Shown here in pieces: positions 12,432 to 24,989 of a stretch of 64,000 nt of DNA (its first letter is position 1; each line of letters begins with the position of its first letter). The notes beneath the pieces were generated by a model. It saw only the letters and a program-made list of their open reading frames with translations. It was not told the DNA's origin and did no database searches. The position numbers were made by a program, and so were the translations under genes. The stretch covers positions 40,358,001 to 40,422,000 of the forward strand of contig CM067557.1 in assembly GCA_034509755.1 (NCBI GenBank). Direction: 5' to 3'. This stretch comes from Anisodus tanguticus (lineage: Eukaryota; Streptophyta; Magnoliopsida; Solanales; Solanaceae).

Positions 12432-13592
12432 TGTTGGAAATTTGCCTTTGGCGGGAGTTGCGATCGACCAACTTTAACGGCTTAAACACTAGTGTTACGC
12501 ATATTGGAGAATTCGGTTCTTCACACATGCATGATCTACTAAGTACGTAGATAACCGTAGGGCCAAGAATCGTCAAATTTCATTGAGAAATGAAAGAGAT
12601 ATTGGTTCACGAAGTAAGGTGTTTGAAGCATGGAAAGTGTGGTATTGTGTGTAATTCTCCCTCATCGGTAGAGGAAGAAAGAATTGTTGTGTATATAAGA
12701 CTCGAAATTGGTTTGGGGTTTGGGACCCCAAGGGGTATCCCATGTATTTAAAGGAGGGAGGACCTAGATGTGCTTCGGTTCAAGGAAAGACCACACGCGC
12801 GCCGCCGCCGCCCGCCCGGTCCGGTTGTGGGCTGTGGGTCTTCTGATATTATCTTTTTGGGCCAAGAAACTTTGCTAGAAGTACAGTTTGATCCCAGAAT
12901 TCTTTCAGATGTACGCTTGGTCCCCGAAGTTTCAAGATGTACGCTTTGGTCCCTCAAGTTTCCGAATCTGACAGTCAAAGCGGCTGCCAAGCACTCAATT
13001 CACCATTTATTTTGGCTGAATTACTCCTCCTATAATGGCCAAATCCGTTGGTCTTTTCTCCATTTATGTTGGTGGCTTTACTACCTTCATAATGGTCATT
13101 ATTTGTCAGGCATGGAGGGCGTAATCGCCCCTCCCTCACCTATATAAACACCCCCTTACACCATTGTTGAGCACCAAGGATAACACCAAAAACAAGCACG
13201 AAAATACACAACCGAAAATAGTTTTCTTCCTACAACTTCCAAGCATCATTTCGTTACTCAATATTCTTCACGGTAGCTCTTGAGTTTCCTTTGCTCAAGG
13301 GTTCCATTGCTGTTTTATCTTGGGAGACAAATTGTCCAGGACGTATAAAGGATACATACGGGGCAATATTGTCTTAAGGACAGAGTGCTGCTACACTCGA
13401 CTCAAAGAAAAACAATTTACATTTTTCCATCTTCTACAAAACTGGAATTTCCGGTTTTTGTTGTGTAACTATTGTAATTTTTCAGATTTCTAGTTGAATT
13501 ATTGAATCTTTGTTTATCCTTTCGAATACTTGTAATAGTTATATACTTCCCGTACTGCATTATAAAGTACCATAGAGCAAAAACTCCCAACA
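12432..13592 (+). mobile_element. Solo LTR (1,161 bp)
   Basis: Starts TGTTGGAAATTTG and ends CTCCCAACA, a TGTTGG/CCAACA terminal inversion. It is bounded by a perfect 5-bp duplication CTATG (12427-12431 and 13593-13597). No gag, PBS or second LTR adjoins it, so it is a solo LTR left by LTR-LTR recombination. Inside are a GC-rich block (about 12795-12835), TATATAAACACCCCC at about 13141 (promoter) and a U5-like tail. The open frame at 12770-13147 lies wholly inside the LTR and has no protein resemblance. Confidence 0.9.
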
Positions 13593-15183
13593 CTATGTAC
13601 AGAGATAGATTTAGAAATTAAAGTTTATAATAGGTTCATAATTTAATATTTAATACATATATAAAATTGCTATTGAATTCACATAAATTCATAAGCTACA
13701 TTGTAGATCCACGCGCTTCTGAGTGCGTAGTATAAACATACGGGAACAATCATATTAATAAGGTCAGAATATTTATGAAACTTCAAATATATAGCCAATG
13801 TTGTTTCCTGGTTACGAATGAGGATCATGCTCGTAGGACACTATATCTTGCTTTTATTGTCTCTTTACATGCATGCTGCATACTGAGAGGTGAATTTAAG
13901 AGTCAAAATTGGATAACGTGAACATTCTTAAAATATGTTTAATATAATATGAACAAACTCATAATCAAAAGAGATTGAGTGGTGTACTAGTTAAGGCGTC
14001 GGGTTTAATTTCTGAAAGTCGAGAGATCAAACCCAACTTACTGCACTGTAATTTCTTTATCTTATCTTAAAAGTAATGGTGCATTCTTTGAAATTATGAA
14101 TTAAAAGTAATGGTGCACCCATCTTCTTTGAAATTCTGAATTAAAAGTAATGGTGCACTCATCTTCTTTAAAAGTAATGTTGCACTGTAATTCGCCTCCG
14201 TGACGGCATACACGTTTTGTTAGAATAATTATGGGGCAATCCCATAATTATCTCTACTCTCCATCAATTATGACTATGATTGATATTGTAATATCTTTAA
14301 ATTAGAATTGTAATCTCATTAGTTAGGATGATTATAATTAACATCTTATAATTTAGATAATTTAGATTAGTACTAGTATCTTATGATTATATATATATTC
14401 TATCATTGAAATGAAATTATTCAATGAATCAATGTACTGATAAATGCTCAATGTCTTAGGACCATGTAATCTCAGCCCACCCAAGAAACAAAAAAATACA
14501 TGTTTTTTTCTCCACGTTGGATATTAGGATAATGTTGTCCAAGTACATGGAATTACTAAATGAATTTACCTATCAAGTTTAAAGAACACTCAAATGGAAA
14601 ACCAAATCCATAAGACATATACTTTCCAAACGCATCAGACATATATTCCCTCATAATCATTTCCAAGCCGAAAAAGTCACTATTTGCACTTCTTTTGCCA
14701 CCCCCATGTCTAAAAAGTAGGCATTTTAAAGTTTTTTTTTCCCTATTTTGTATTATCCGTTAGGAAAATCTAATGTATTTTGTTAGCTTTTCAACAACTG
14801 TGGATTTGGAGTGGGGACTATAGTGCATGGTTGGTTAGTAGACACTGACACTTGTCCTCTTTGTGCGAGGCGGCCACCGCCAAGTGGACTTGGCTGTTAT
14901 TGCATCATGAATTGCTATATATTTCTCAAGTATTTAATTAAGTGAGTTTTCTTTCGTACTAACAGTTGTATTATTGTCTTTATTTCTAGGGACCAAAATC
15001 AGTTTTGATTAATGACCGTTATCATCGAATCAATATAAGTTTAGTTTGAAGAGGCTAATATATAAATTGTATATTTCAGAAGTATACAAAATACAAAATT
15101 GCTACAGTAGAACACTTTAAGGGGCAAAAAAATTTAAATAGCTACCAACTGGTAAATATTTTAAGCATCGTACGTGAGTTATC
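13593..15183. other. Intergenic region with short tandem repeats
   Basis: AT-rich. Copies of AAAAGTAATGGTGCA recur at about 14066, 14103, 14144 and 14168. From 14218 a TGTTAGAATAATTATGGGG start resembles the Copia LTR at 24829, but no right boundary or target duplication could be set. No gene supported. Confidence 0.5.
14062..14195. repeat. Tandem repeat, unit about 40 bp
   Basis: (T)TAAAAGTAATGGTGCAC(C/T)CATCTTCTTTGAAATT(C/A)TGAA repeats about three and a half times with small indels. Confidence 0.6.
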
Positions 15184-15300
15184 TGTTAAGAGTTCTACAT
15201 CGAATATAGAATGAGAACATAGACTCGTTATATGACTTGAACATTTTTCTCCCTACAAGCTAGTTTTTGGTTGAGTTAGACCCAAAATTCATTATTTACA
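15184..15300 (+). repeat. TRIM-type LTR, copy 1 (diverged)
   Basis: TGTTAAGAGTTCTACATCG...TTATTTACA, 117 bp. The snRNA-USE-like motif at 15192-15202 has two mismatches; TTATATGA follows about 34 bp later. A PBS-like sequence begins immediately after the LTR. Confidence 0.75.
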
Positions 15301-16454
15301 TGATATCAAGAGCCACAAATCTACCCTAGCCGAAATACTACCATCCTACCCTATATTTTTTTCCGGCATCTTCCAAACAAACTCTAATTAGGGTTCTTCA
15401 TCTCACTTACCCTACGCACCAAGATATCCGTTCTCTTTACCTTTTCTTGTATTTTCTTGGGTAACAATGGCCGACAAACAAAAATTTCATCGCGCTCTTG
15501 CCGTAAACAACGTCAAGAACTTTATTTCTATTACCCTTGAGATGGAAAAAGGGCAATACTCTTCTTGGAGAGTTGTTTAAAATCCATTGCCCATATTATT
15601 CTTCCCAAGTCTTCATCGGAGACCACTGTTGACACCCAATTTTGTCCACTATTTTTCGATATGTAGTTGCAATTTTAAAATTTTGACTACCTCAAAAAAT
15701 AATTTTAATATATATCCTAATCATAATTTTTACCATAATATTATGTGTATTTCTATTTTTCGCAAAACGACACCACATTTTATTTTTATAAGCATTAAGC
15801 ATCTCGCAAATATTGTTATTATTATCACATCGTTATTTCATTCTAAATAATCTATATTTTTCTCAATGCATTCCTTTTTAATAATAAACCCTTTTATTTT
15901 AACCCAAACTCATTTCACCCAAAACATTCTATCAACCCCCAAAGTCCATCTACAAATTAACCACTATTTTTCGGCCCAACCGAACCAGCCCAATCCCCAA
16001 ATCCGTCGACCCAAGCCCAATACCCCTTATTTCCTAACCCATCGTCCAACCCAATTCCCACAATCCCTCGACCTAAAAACCCCAAATCCTCCATCGACAG
16101 AACGAAAACCAACAGCCAAACCAGACAACCCCAAAAACCGGACAACACCCTTTACCCGCCGGACAAACACCCTCACCACCCACCACCATGTCCCCTCCAC
16201 CATCGAGCCCTCACAACGCAGAGTCCCTTTTTCCCCTTTTCTGCAAAACTCAGAGCTTGGAATAGCTCGTCCGAGTCAAATCGACCTGCGAAACATGTAT
16301 GCCGCGGTCGATCCCTAGAATACCTTCAAGGATTCGATAGGTAAGAACACAAACCCGTACCCCTTCATTATCATCTCGATTTTCGATGAAAACCGTCATA
16401 TTTTAATCTTGGGTTTGAATTTGAATTTCAAACTTTAGCCATTAGGGTCTCAGT

Positions 16455-16470
16455 TGGGACTATAAATAGA
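16455..16470 (+). promoter_or_regulatory. TATA box of the long LTR
   Basis: CTATAAATAGAACCC, followed about 30 bp later by an uninterrupted run of about twelve G. Confidence 0.5.
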
Positions 16471-18957
16471 ACCCTTTGTGGGTTGTTAAAGGGGGGGGGG
16501 GATTTTCAGACAAAAAAATGAAGCCCTCTATTTTTTTTTCTAAACCTCTTGCGAAGAATCGACCTAACTGGGGGTTTCACAAAAGATTTTTTAGAACCAA
16601 AGATCCTTTCTTGAACATGTTTCGATTTTGAAAAGTCCTCCATTTTGACTCTCGTTTCTGGCTCGACATAGCCACGAAACACTCAAACTCATTTTCTTTT
16701 CAACCGCATAAACACACTCCTCCGAGCGGACTAGACGACTCGAGACGACGCCTCGGTCCGCTGCCCGAAAAAGGTCCGTAAATTTGAATTCCCTTCAGTC
16801 TTTATTTCCACTTGTTATTTTGCATGATGTTAGTTTAGCTTAATTGTCTGGTTGTTGAACTCGTAAATTATATAAGCTAGTCAATATAGCTAGAAGAAGT
16901 AGCATTTAAATGTACTCTATGCTTGTTTGAGATGTTGTAGTTAAGTCTTATTATAGACCAAACACGTTTAGGCTAGGTTTCTGATTAATCTATTCAAGTA
17001 ATCTAGTTTGGTTGAGGTATTCAGTAGGCTTGTATGCAATGATGTGATATTATTGATATGCTTTAAGACTATGATTAGTTAAAAGAACTGTGATATGTTG
17101 TTTGGCCTATTTGTGTGTTTTATGATTAATAAGGGATATGAGATATGTTTAAGCTTTGGATCCTTCTTGATGTGCATAAGAAATCTATATTTCTGTGAGT
17201 ATGGAATCAAACTAAGGCTAGTATATGTGTATTCTTTGCTTTCTCGTTGTTTAAAACTCATATTGGACCTAGAAATGATGCATAAGTCCATCATATTGAG
17301 TCTTTGGTTGGTTTATGCCTTTCGGATAATAGCTGATGTGCATGGGGTCACAAATTACTAATTGATTGACTTACAACTTACCTTATGACCATCTTAATCA
17401 TGTCATACCTTAATTCAGTCCCTTACCTATGTTTATACCTCATCACATACTGTCTAAAATGTTCAACTAGTATAAAATGAGGCCATGAAAGCTACATAGA
17501 GTCTGAATATGTATCTTAGGGGGGTTGTTTGTGTCTTTCTATGGAGATTAGTATCAACAACAGAGTGTGTGTGTCTATATCAAGTTATAAATTCCAAAAA
17601 ACAAGCATGTATCAAATATGATGTGAGTTGTCAAACATCATGTCTTTGTTATTCTGGTCTTGTTTGCTCACTTTGATAGTCCTGCTATGTGTATCTTTAA
17701 ATGTTTTTATGCATAGCTGGAATCATGTCCCTGTTAGTATAAAATAACTTACGAATTTGGATCGAATATTGCTTGAACATATTACTGATTTGGGATAGAC
17801 CTGCGGAGTTATTTATTACTAGTTTTCATTCTGAAATTGTCATTTGAATAAAACTTATCTGGATTAGTAGTGATCAATAGAATATCCCCACAATGTTGTC
17901 CCTGTTGGTCAATAGAACATCTTTGTATATTTCATACATCTATTGAGTTAAATTCAAGTTTACCCTGTATGTCCAGTAGGCATCATGTCTAATATATAAC
18001 CTATAGGTGATTGTGTGCTTATTTCAGCTTAAGCAAATCCCACATGTCTAGGATACCATTCTTGACTGATATGCCTACTCATTCCTTATCAAAATATGTG
18101 GTCTAACTTAGTCCCAACATTTAGCTTGTAATTGAGTAGTTTTGCATGCATAAGAGAGTTATTATGTGGAATTAAAGACATGCATAACACTGTGTCCAGT
18201 TTGCCTATTATATCTATCATGGCATGCCCCTTCCTTATCTAACCAAGTATCTTTTGGCTTAGAGTATAACATGAATAGACTTCTCAATACATATCCAGAA
18301 GTATGCCTTTAAGGTTGATCATTCATGGTTGTAGTCATCTTGTCTCCTACTTGTTGGAATGTCTCATGTATATCTGGATATATTGAGTGCCAAAGTCTAG
18401 TTGATACAACATATGTCTAGGACATTGCATGTTTGATATAGCATGAGCAATCCTTGTGTGTTCAAGTTGTGCTATTAGTCCATATTACTATGTCTGTGTT
18501 GTGCTAGTCTGATTATTTACACACTATAATATTGGCATATTTAATTGCTCCCATGACAATATGTGACACTCCTTAGTCTCCTTTATACCATGCCATGTGC
18601 CCCCCACTTGTCAGTTTATTTACATATTATTGAGGTCTTCATGCCTAAAAAAATGTCTAAGTGTTACTGTGCCTGACACATAGTATGAGTAGGATCTTAT
18701 GTGTTTATAGGCCAACCTAGATAACTCTGTGCTCTTTGATATATTGCCCCTCAAAAGATTACTTGCCTACCTCCGTGTCTCCCGAATTGGCTACTGTTCG
18801 CATTCTCTGATCATGTCTAGTGCATGTGTGGTCTGTTTAAAATTAAAGGATGCATTTCCTCTAATTTTCTTTTGTTTCGATTAAAGTTGGAGTGATATCC
18901 CTAGTTTACCATTCTGCTTTCTCTTGCCCATTTAGGGTGTAAATAGTGTAATATATC

Positions 18958-19290
18958 TCAAAATGTACGAAGTATGAGAGTATAGGTATACACTAGATGT
19001 TTACCAAAACTGTATATTTTGTATACCTCTGGGTATATCATACATATCTGAAAACATTTGCTTATATCATCCCTCTATACATGTTAAGTGTGTCTTGTGT
19101 GATGGTATCTACTTAGAATTTTATGGTCTGAATCTGCTCATGTTGGCTTATCTTCTCACATTCTTTATTTGGTTTGTTGAAACTATGACATGATATACCC
19201 TAAAGTATACAAAGTATATAGGTTCGGTATACGCTAAGTGTATACAAGAACTGTATATTAGTGTATACCTTTAAGTATATCAATTATATT
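18958..19290. repeat. Diverged direct repeat rich in GTATAC, inside the long LTR
   Basis: About 85 bp at 18958-19045 (GGTATACACTAGATGTTTAC, CTGTATATTTTGTATACC) recurs with changes at about 19198-19285 (GGTATACGCTAAGTGTATAC, CTGTATATTAGTGTATACC). Confidence 0.5.
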
Positions 19291-19345
19291 ATGAATACAT
19301 CCTCATATGTTTAAGTGGATATCAAATGTGGGTCTGTAGTATTTA

Positions 19346-19530
19346 TGAATATGTGTTAATTGGGCCCATTGTGCATCCGGCCAATATGTTTTCTTTATAT
19401 ATATATATATATATATAGATATATATATATATAGATATATAGATATATAGATATATATCTGAAAATTATATGTTTGGGTCTGCTTGCTATTTTCACGTGT
19501 TAATTGGGCCCATCGTGCATCCGAGCCGAT
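19346..19530. repeat. (TA)n microsatellite flanked by a 34-bp direct repeat
   Basis: TATATA/GATATA tract at about 19396-19458. GTTAATTGGGCCCATTGTGC at 19347 recurs as GTTAATTGGGCCCATCGTGC at 19498, period 151 bp, on either side of the tract. Confidence 0.65.
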
Positions 19531-22500
19531 TTATTTTGGTCTGAAATTCTATTTTGGCTTATTTTTTTATACTCTCCCGCATATTGTTTGCATCCTGAGG
19601 CCCAATAACATATTACTTCTTCATGAATTATTTATTTATACGTATATATATATTTCCATGTCCCGTCTACTAATCCTTTTCTTTTCTTTTCTTTATTTAC
19701 ATGAAATGCATCGGGAGCTACGAAGAGTCTCGTTATGAGACTCATCATGATCATTGCCAAGCGAAGACCTGCATCCACATTCCTTTCATTCTCTAACCTC
19801 GGGATTTCAAAACAAATAGGGCGAGATGACATCGTCATCCGCCTTAGTTCCCTTTTATTATTATTTTTAATTTCATTATTTTTATTTTTTGGGTTGTAAT
19901 AATTATTTAATGTTTGTGTGATTGTTAGGACATTTAGAATAACTAGGCTAGGAATAGATAAGTAGTAAGGTAGTTTTAAATTTAGAAACCGTCGCTAGTT
20001 ATTTACTTCAGGCTCGGTAGTTTTAAAATTGGAAATCCACCGCTAGTTTATTTATTTTAGGCGCGTCATGCATGTTCAAACTTTCAAAACAAATCAGTCA
20101 TCTTCTATTTGCACTTTAAACATACTTATAAGTCTTTGTTTCTATCCAATCTTATGATTTAAAATGACTTCCTAAAAATTATTTCTTTATATTACTAATA
20201 AATTACTTTTCCCCTTTTACTATCAATTGCAAGAAATAATTACTTTATCAACTTTCATACAAATGCATGCCTTATCCAAAAATTAACTTTATATATTTTT
20301 CCATACAAATATACATTTTTTTATCCAAAATCAAACTTTATATTTTATAAACCATACCTTACAATGTCACGCATACTCTTCTGGATCTCATATTAGGAAT
20401 TTATTTTTGCAATCACTTTTGCAAAACTATCCCAAAAGAAAAATCATCACTTTGTCAAAAAATGCATCCTCTTTAAATATTATTTTAATTTTATACTTGT
20501 AAATATGCATTTTTCTTAGCACAATAATTAATCTGAGTTTGTCCGGATAATCACAAGTTAGCATATCTTAAATGATGTCTAACCCCTTCCTTTATGATAA
20601 TAAAGAACCCTTACCTAGAATTTCATTAGTTTTGCAGATCACAAAATTATAGTTATTTTGTAGCAATTAGTTAATATTTAGGTGTTCTTAATTCACCGTA
20701 AAATAATTAGGTGACGACTCCTTAATCCAATTTAGGTATCACCAATATGTTGTACTTCGCTACAATCTGGTAAAATAGGGTGCGACAACCATCGTTGTTG
20801 ACAAAAAATTATGATCTCGTTTAGATGTTATAGTACTTCAATGGATTTGCGACACCATCTCAAATGACCTTTTGCACACCATTTTGGAACCGGACTCTAT
20901 GACTCAACAAGTCCTGGGAGCGTTTACAAAATATTTTTCAAGATAATAAAATTTCTCTGGCGGTATATCTTGAAAACCAATTCACCAATGTAAAATTGGA
21001 TGATTTTTCAAACGTCTCCACATATTGTCAAGAGTTGAAAATGCTTGCCGATCAACTTTCAAATGTTGGTGTGCCGGTGACAAATCAAAGGTTAGTTCTC
21101 CAATTGATTACGGGATTGAATGAATAATTTGATGGTGTTGCTACGTTCATTCAACAAAGCAATCCCTTATATTAGGCTCGGTCGAGATTGATTCTTGAAG
21201 AAACCCGAAAGCAAAAACAGGCAACGGGGGCGGCAACTAATGCGGCACCGCTCTTATTTCCACCAACACATATAATGATGATTTTGGCACACAAAGTTCT
21301 GGTTTCGGTAGTGCTTCGAACCGACAAAATAATGGATCAAAAAGAGGTAAAAATCGTAACAATAACAAAGGAAAAATAATGGTGGAAAGGGACGGGATCG
21401 GGGTGGCGGACAGGCCGTCGGCGGCGGCAATAGCCGCGGCCAGCAGGGCCAAAACAGAGCCCACTGACAACAGCCCAACTAGTCGACCGGCGGGCAGTGG
21501 GGGCAGTACCCACCGTGGGGCTGGCAGCCGCAACAGTGGGCTGCCCCACCCTGCCCGTACCCCACGGCTCAGTAGGCCCGACCTCCTCCTACCTCTAGAT
21601 AGCCTAGGGTTCTCGACTTTCGTCCGTAGCAAGATTTTGCAGCCTATGGACCATCTTTCGCAGGTTATGCTCCCACGAATATTGAACAGGCCATGAACAA
21701 TATGAATCTAAGTGTTCCCGATGATTCGTGATACCTGTATATTGGGCAACGTCACACATGACGGTATCTCAAGGTAATCTCTCATCTTATTTAATATGAG
21801 CAGTAATAAAAATATTATTGTTGGCAGTGGACAAGAAATTCCAATTCGTGGTATTGGCCAATTAAATCTTCCCTGTCTCACCCACCTTTACATTTGAAAA
21901 ACGTCCTACATGCATCCAAAGTCCCAAACTGATTAAAACATGGTATTTGTACGTCTTTTTACAATTGACAACAATATTTCTGTTAATTTTGATCTGTTTG
22001 GATTTTCTGTGAAGGATTTTCAGACGGGGATGCCACTAATGAGATGTAATAGCACTAGGGACTTGTATCCCATCACCACCACTACCAACAACCAAGTCAT
22101 CAATCCATCAACTTTTGCAACTATTTCTCCTATTTTATGACATAACCGGTTGGGACACTCGGGAGCATCGATGTTCAATATTCTTAGAAAAATTAAATTT
22201 GTTGATTATAACAAACATATGGACTCTCATGTTTGACAGGCTTGCGTGGTTGGGAAGCATGTTAAACTTCCTTTTTCATTATCTACTTTAAATACTCTTA
22301 TGCCATTTGATCTTATGCATTGTGATTTGTGGATATCTCCGATTTTAAGTTCAGCAGTTCATAAATAATATATGCTTATTTTGGATGATTATTCAAATTT
22401 TCTGTGGACATTTCCCTTAGGACAGAAATCGCAAGTCTTCACTGTTTTTAAACAATTTAGTGTTTTTATCAAAACCCAATTTGAGAAATCCATTAAATAT

Positions 22501-24828
22501 TTTCAATGTGACGATGGGAGAGAATTCATAAATACCCAATTTAAGGAATTTTGTCACAAAAATGGAATGTCCTTGCGTCTTTCATGTCCACATACTTCTC
22601 CTCAAAATGGAAAAGCCGAAAGAAAAAATCGAACAATCAACAATCTAATTCGCACACTTCTTGGGCATTCGTCCACACCACCGTCCTTTTGGCATCATGC
22701 ACTTCAAATGACCACATATCTTTTAAACATTCTTCCTAGCAAGCTACTCTCAAACCTATCACTCATACAAATGTTGTACCATCATCTTCCTTACTATACA
22801 CATTTGAGGGTTTTTGGGTGTTTATGTTATCCCTTATTTCCGTCCACATTCCCGTTTGCTAAATCTCACGTGGCGTCCCCGCCTTCATACGAATTTTTGG
22901 ACGACGAAATACATCTAATTTTACATCACCATCTAAATACCCAAACTCATACTTTCTCTACTGGACTAGCCCAAAATACACCACCAAATATGGCGGCCCA
23001 ACAAAGAAATGAGACTGGGCCAGTCCGAGTCGAAGAGCCCACTGCCTCCTCCTTTTCGGCCTCAGCCCAGTCCACTTTTCATGGCAGGCAGGCCCACATG
23101 AGAGAGCCCACTACTCCCTCATCCGCGTCCCTAACCAGGCCAACATGCCCACCTCATCTAGCCCAATATATTACCCCCCCTCGACCCAACTCACAAACTG
23201 CAAGCCCAATCCCCTAACCATCTATCTTGGCCCCACCTCGGACCATTTAAACCCATGCCATGCACGGGATTTTTCATCTAAAGCGTCATTTTAACCTAAC
23301 ATCTTCGGTCCAACCATCTCCACTTCCAAAAATCCCAAAGTGGCCCTATCAGACCCGAATTGGAAAGATGTCATGTTAGATGAAATTGATGCTCTTGTTA
23401 AAAATAAGATGTGAGAATTAATGCCTCGTTCATCTAATGTGAACGTAATATAGTCTATGTGAGTTTTCTGTCATAAAAAGAATTTTGATGGCTCTTTTGC
23501 GAGATACAAAGCTTATCTTATTGGTGATGGCAAGTCTCAGCAGGTTGGCGTGAATTGCGGTGAAACATTCAATCAAATAGTTAAACCAACAACTATTAGG
23601 ATTGTTCTTTCCATCAGCTAGACGTCAAGAATGCCTTTTTACATGGTCACCTACATAAACAGTTTACATGCACCAATCTTTGGGTTTCGAGATCTACTCA
23701 TCCGGATTATGTTTTCTTGTTGAAAAAATTATTATATGGTTTGAAACAGGTCCCAGAGCATGGTATAACAGGTTCGCAGGGTTCGTATCCACACTAGGGT
23801 TCTCACACAGCAAGTCCGGTCATTCTTTGTTAATTTACAAGAAGGAAAATGACATGGCATATATTCTTCTATATGTGGATGACATCATTCTCATAGCGTC
23901 ATCAGAATCACTTCGCCGGTCTATTATAGCCTTTCTCGCTTCAAAATTTGCTATAAAGGATTTGGGCCCATTAAACTATTTTTGGGCATCGTTGTCACTC
24001 AATATGCAGGTGGTCTATTTCTTTGTCTAAGGAAATACGTCGAGGAGATCATTGACAAAGTCGTTATGTCCTCGTGTAAAGTTTCACATACGCCGGTTGA
24101 TACAAAGGCAAAATTGAGCAACTCTACAGGTACTCCATACAGTGACCCAACACATTACCGTAGCTTAGCAGGGGCATTACATCATCTTACCTTCACGAGA
24201 CATGATATCTTCTATGCAGTTCAACAAGTTTGTATACCTATGCATGATCTGAAGGAAGAACATATGAGGCTTTTAAACAAATTATGCGGTATGTTAAGGG
24301 TACTCTTGATTTTGGGTTGCATTTGTGTAAGTCCACAATTCTGGCCTCACATCTTATACAGATGTCGATTGGGGTGGCTGCCTAGACACATGGCGTTCCA
24401 CCTCTGGTTATTGTATGTTTTTAGGAGACAACCTCATTTCATGGTCGTCGAAAAGCCAGCCGGTACTATCTCGGTCAAGTGCTGAAGCAGAATACCTAGG
24501 AATAGCTAATGTGGTCTCTGAATTATGTTAGCTCCGTAATCTTCTTTTAGAACTTCATTGTCCGATCGAAAAATCAACCGTAGTTTATTGTGATAATGTG
24601 AGTGTGATATACTTATTAAGCAACCATGTTCAGCATCAACGCACAAAACACATAGAAATGGATATCTTGTTTGTCCGTGAAAAGGTTGCACGAGGACAAG
24701 TCCGGGTTCTCCATGTCCCGTCTCGTTATCAGATTGCAAATATTTTTATGAAAGGTCCGCGCGTACTGTTTGATGATTTCAGGGACAACCTCAACATACG
24801 AGAATCCTCCACTAAGATTGCGGGGCAC

Positions 24829-24989
24829 TGTTAAGATAATTATCTCCATCATATCAAATATTATGTAATTAAATCAAATTAAATATTATGTAATTATATT
24901 TGTAAGATGAATAAAATATTCTTAGAATAAGTGTAGCCATGGATTGATCTTACATAGTTGTATTATTGGTATGAAATTAATTTCCTTCA
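24829..24989 (+). repeat. Copia-B LTR (161 bp)
   Basis: TGTTAAGATAATTATCTCC...TTTCCTTCA, directly after a purine tract (GCGGGGCAC). Unusually, it is followed at once by TGGTATCAGAGCC, a primer-binding site normally found only after a 5' LTR. Confidence 0.75.

Larger units (their letters stand above)
15627..20787 (+). mobile_element. Long solo LTR nested in Copia-B gag (5.16 kb)
   Basis: Starts TGTTGACACCC and ends GGGTGCGACA, near-inverted termini, and interrupts gag codons that continue on the other side. Flanks are ACCAC (15622-15626) and ACCAT (20788-20792), a 5-bp duplication with one difference. CTATAAATAGAACCC at about 16459 is a good TATA box. The 5 kb holds no gag-pol motifs; open frames such as 15866-16318 (low-complexity, Pro/Thr/Asn-rich) look like U3 sequence. 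LTRs this long are known in Tat/Ogre-type Gypsy elements; that assignment is inference. Confidence 0.65.
15467..24836 (+). pseudogene. Copia-B gag-pol remnant, interrupted
   Basis: Gag begins at ATG 15467 (MADKQKFHRALAVNNVKNF), is cut near residue 50 by the nested element at 15627 and resumes at about 20793 (LEPDSMTQQVLGAF, QELKMLADQLSNVG). A protease-like YIGATSHMT follows near 21739. Integrase runs over 22372-22850 (DDYSNFLWTFPLG, SPQNGKAERKNR, VFGCLCYPLF), RT over about 23340-24030 with LLYVDDIIL at about 23868, and RNase H over about 24050-24830 (AGALHHLTFTRHDI, RTKHIEMDI). Many stops and frame changes, and a short RT region around 23610, show it is dead. Its gag and integrase resemble Copia-D on the opposite strand at 38.6-41.3 kb. 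Confidence 0.85.

Noticed and set aside
12770..13147. 125-codon frame with basic N-terminus
   Set aside because: Lies entirely within the solo LTR with perfect target duplications; no protein resemblance.
14218..14431. Solo LTR starting TGTTAGAATAATTATGGGG
   Set aside because: The start resembles a Copia LTR, but no CA end with matching 5-bp flanks was found.
15866..16318. 150-codon Pro/Thr/Asn-rich frame
   Set aside because: Part of the U3 of the long LTR, upstream of its TATA box; low-complexity composition explains it.
21237..21632. Minus-strand frames rich in Arg/Pro/Leu
   Set aside because: They are antisense shadows of the GC-rich end of Copia-B gag.
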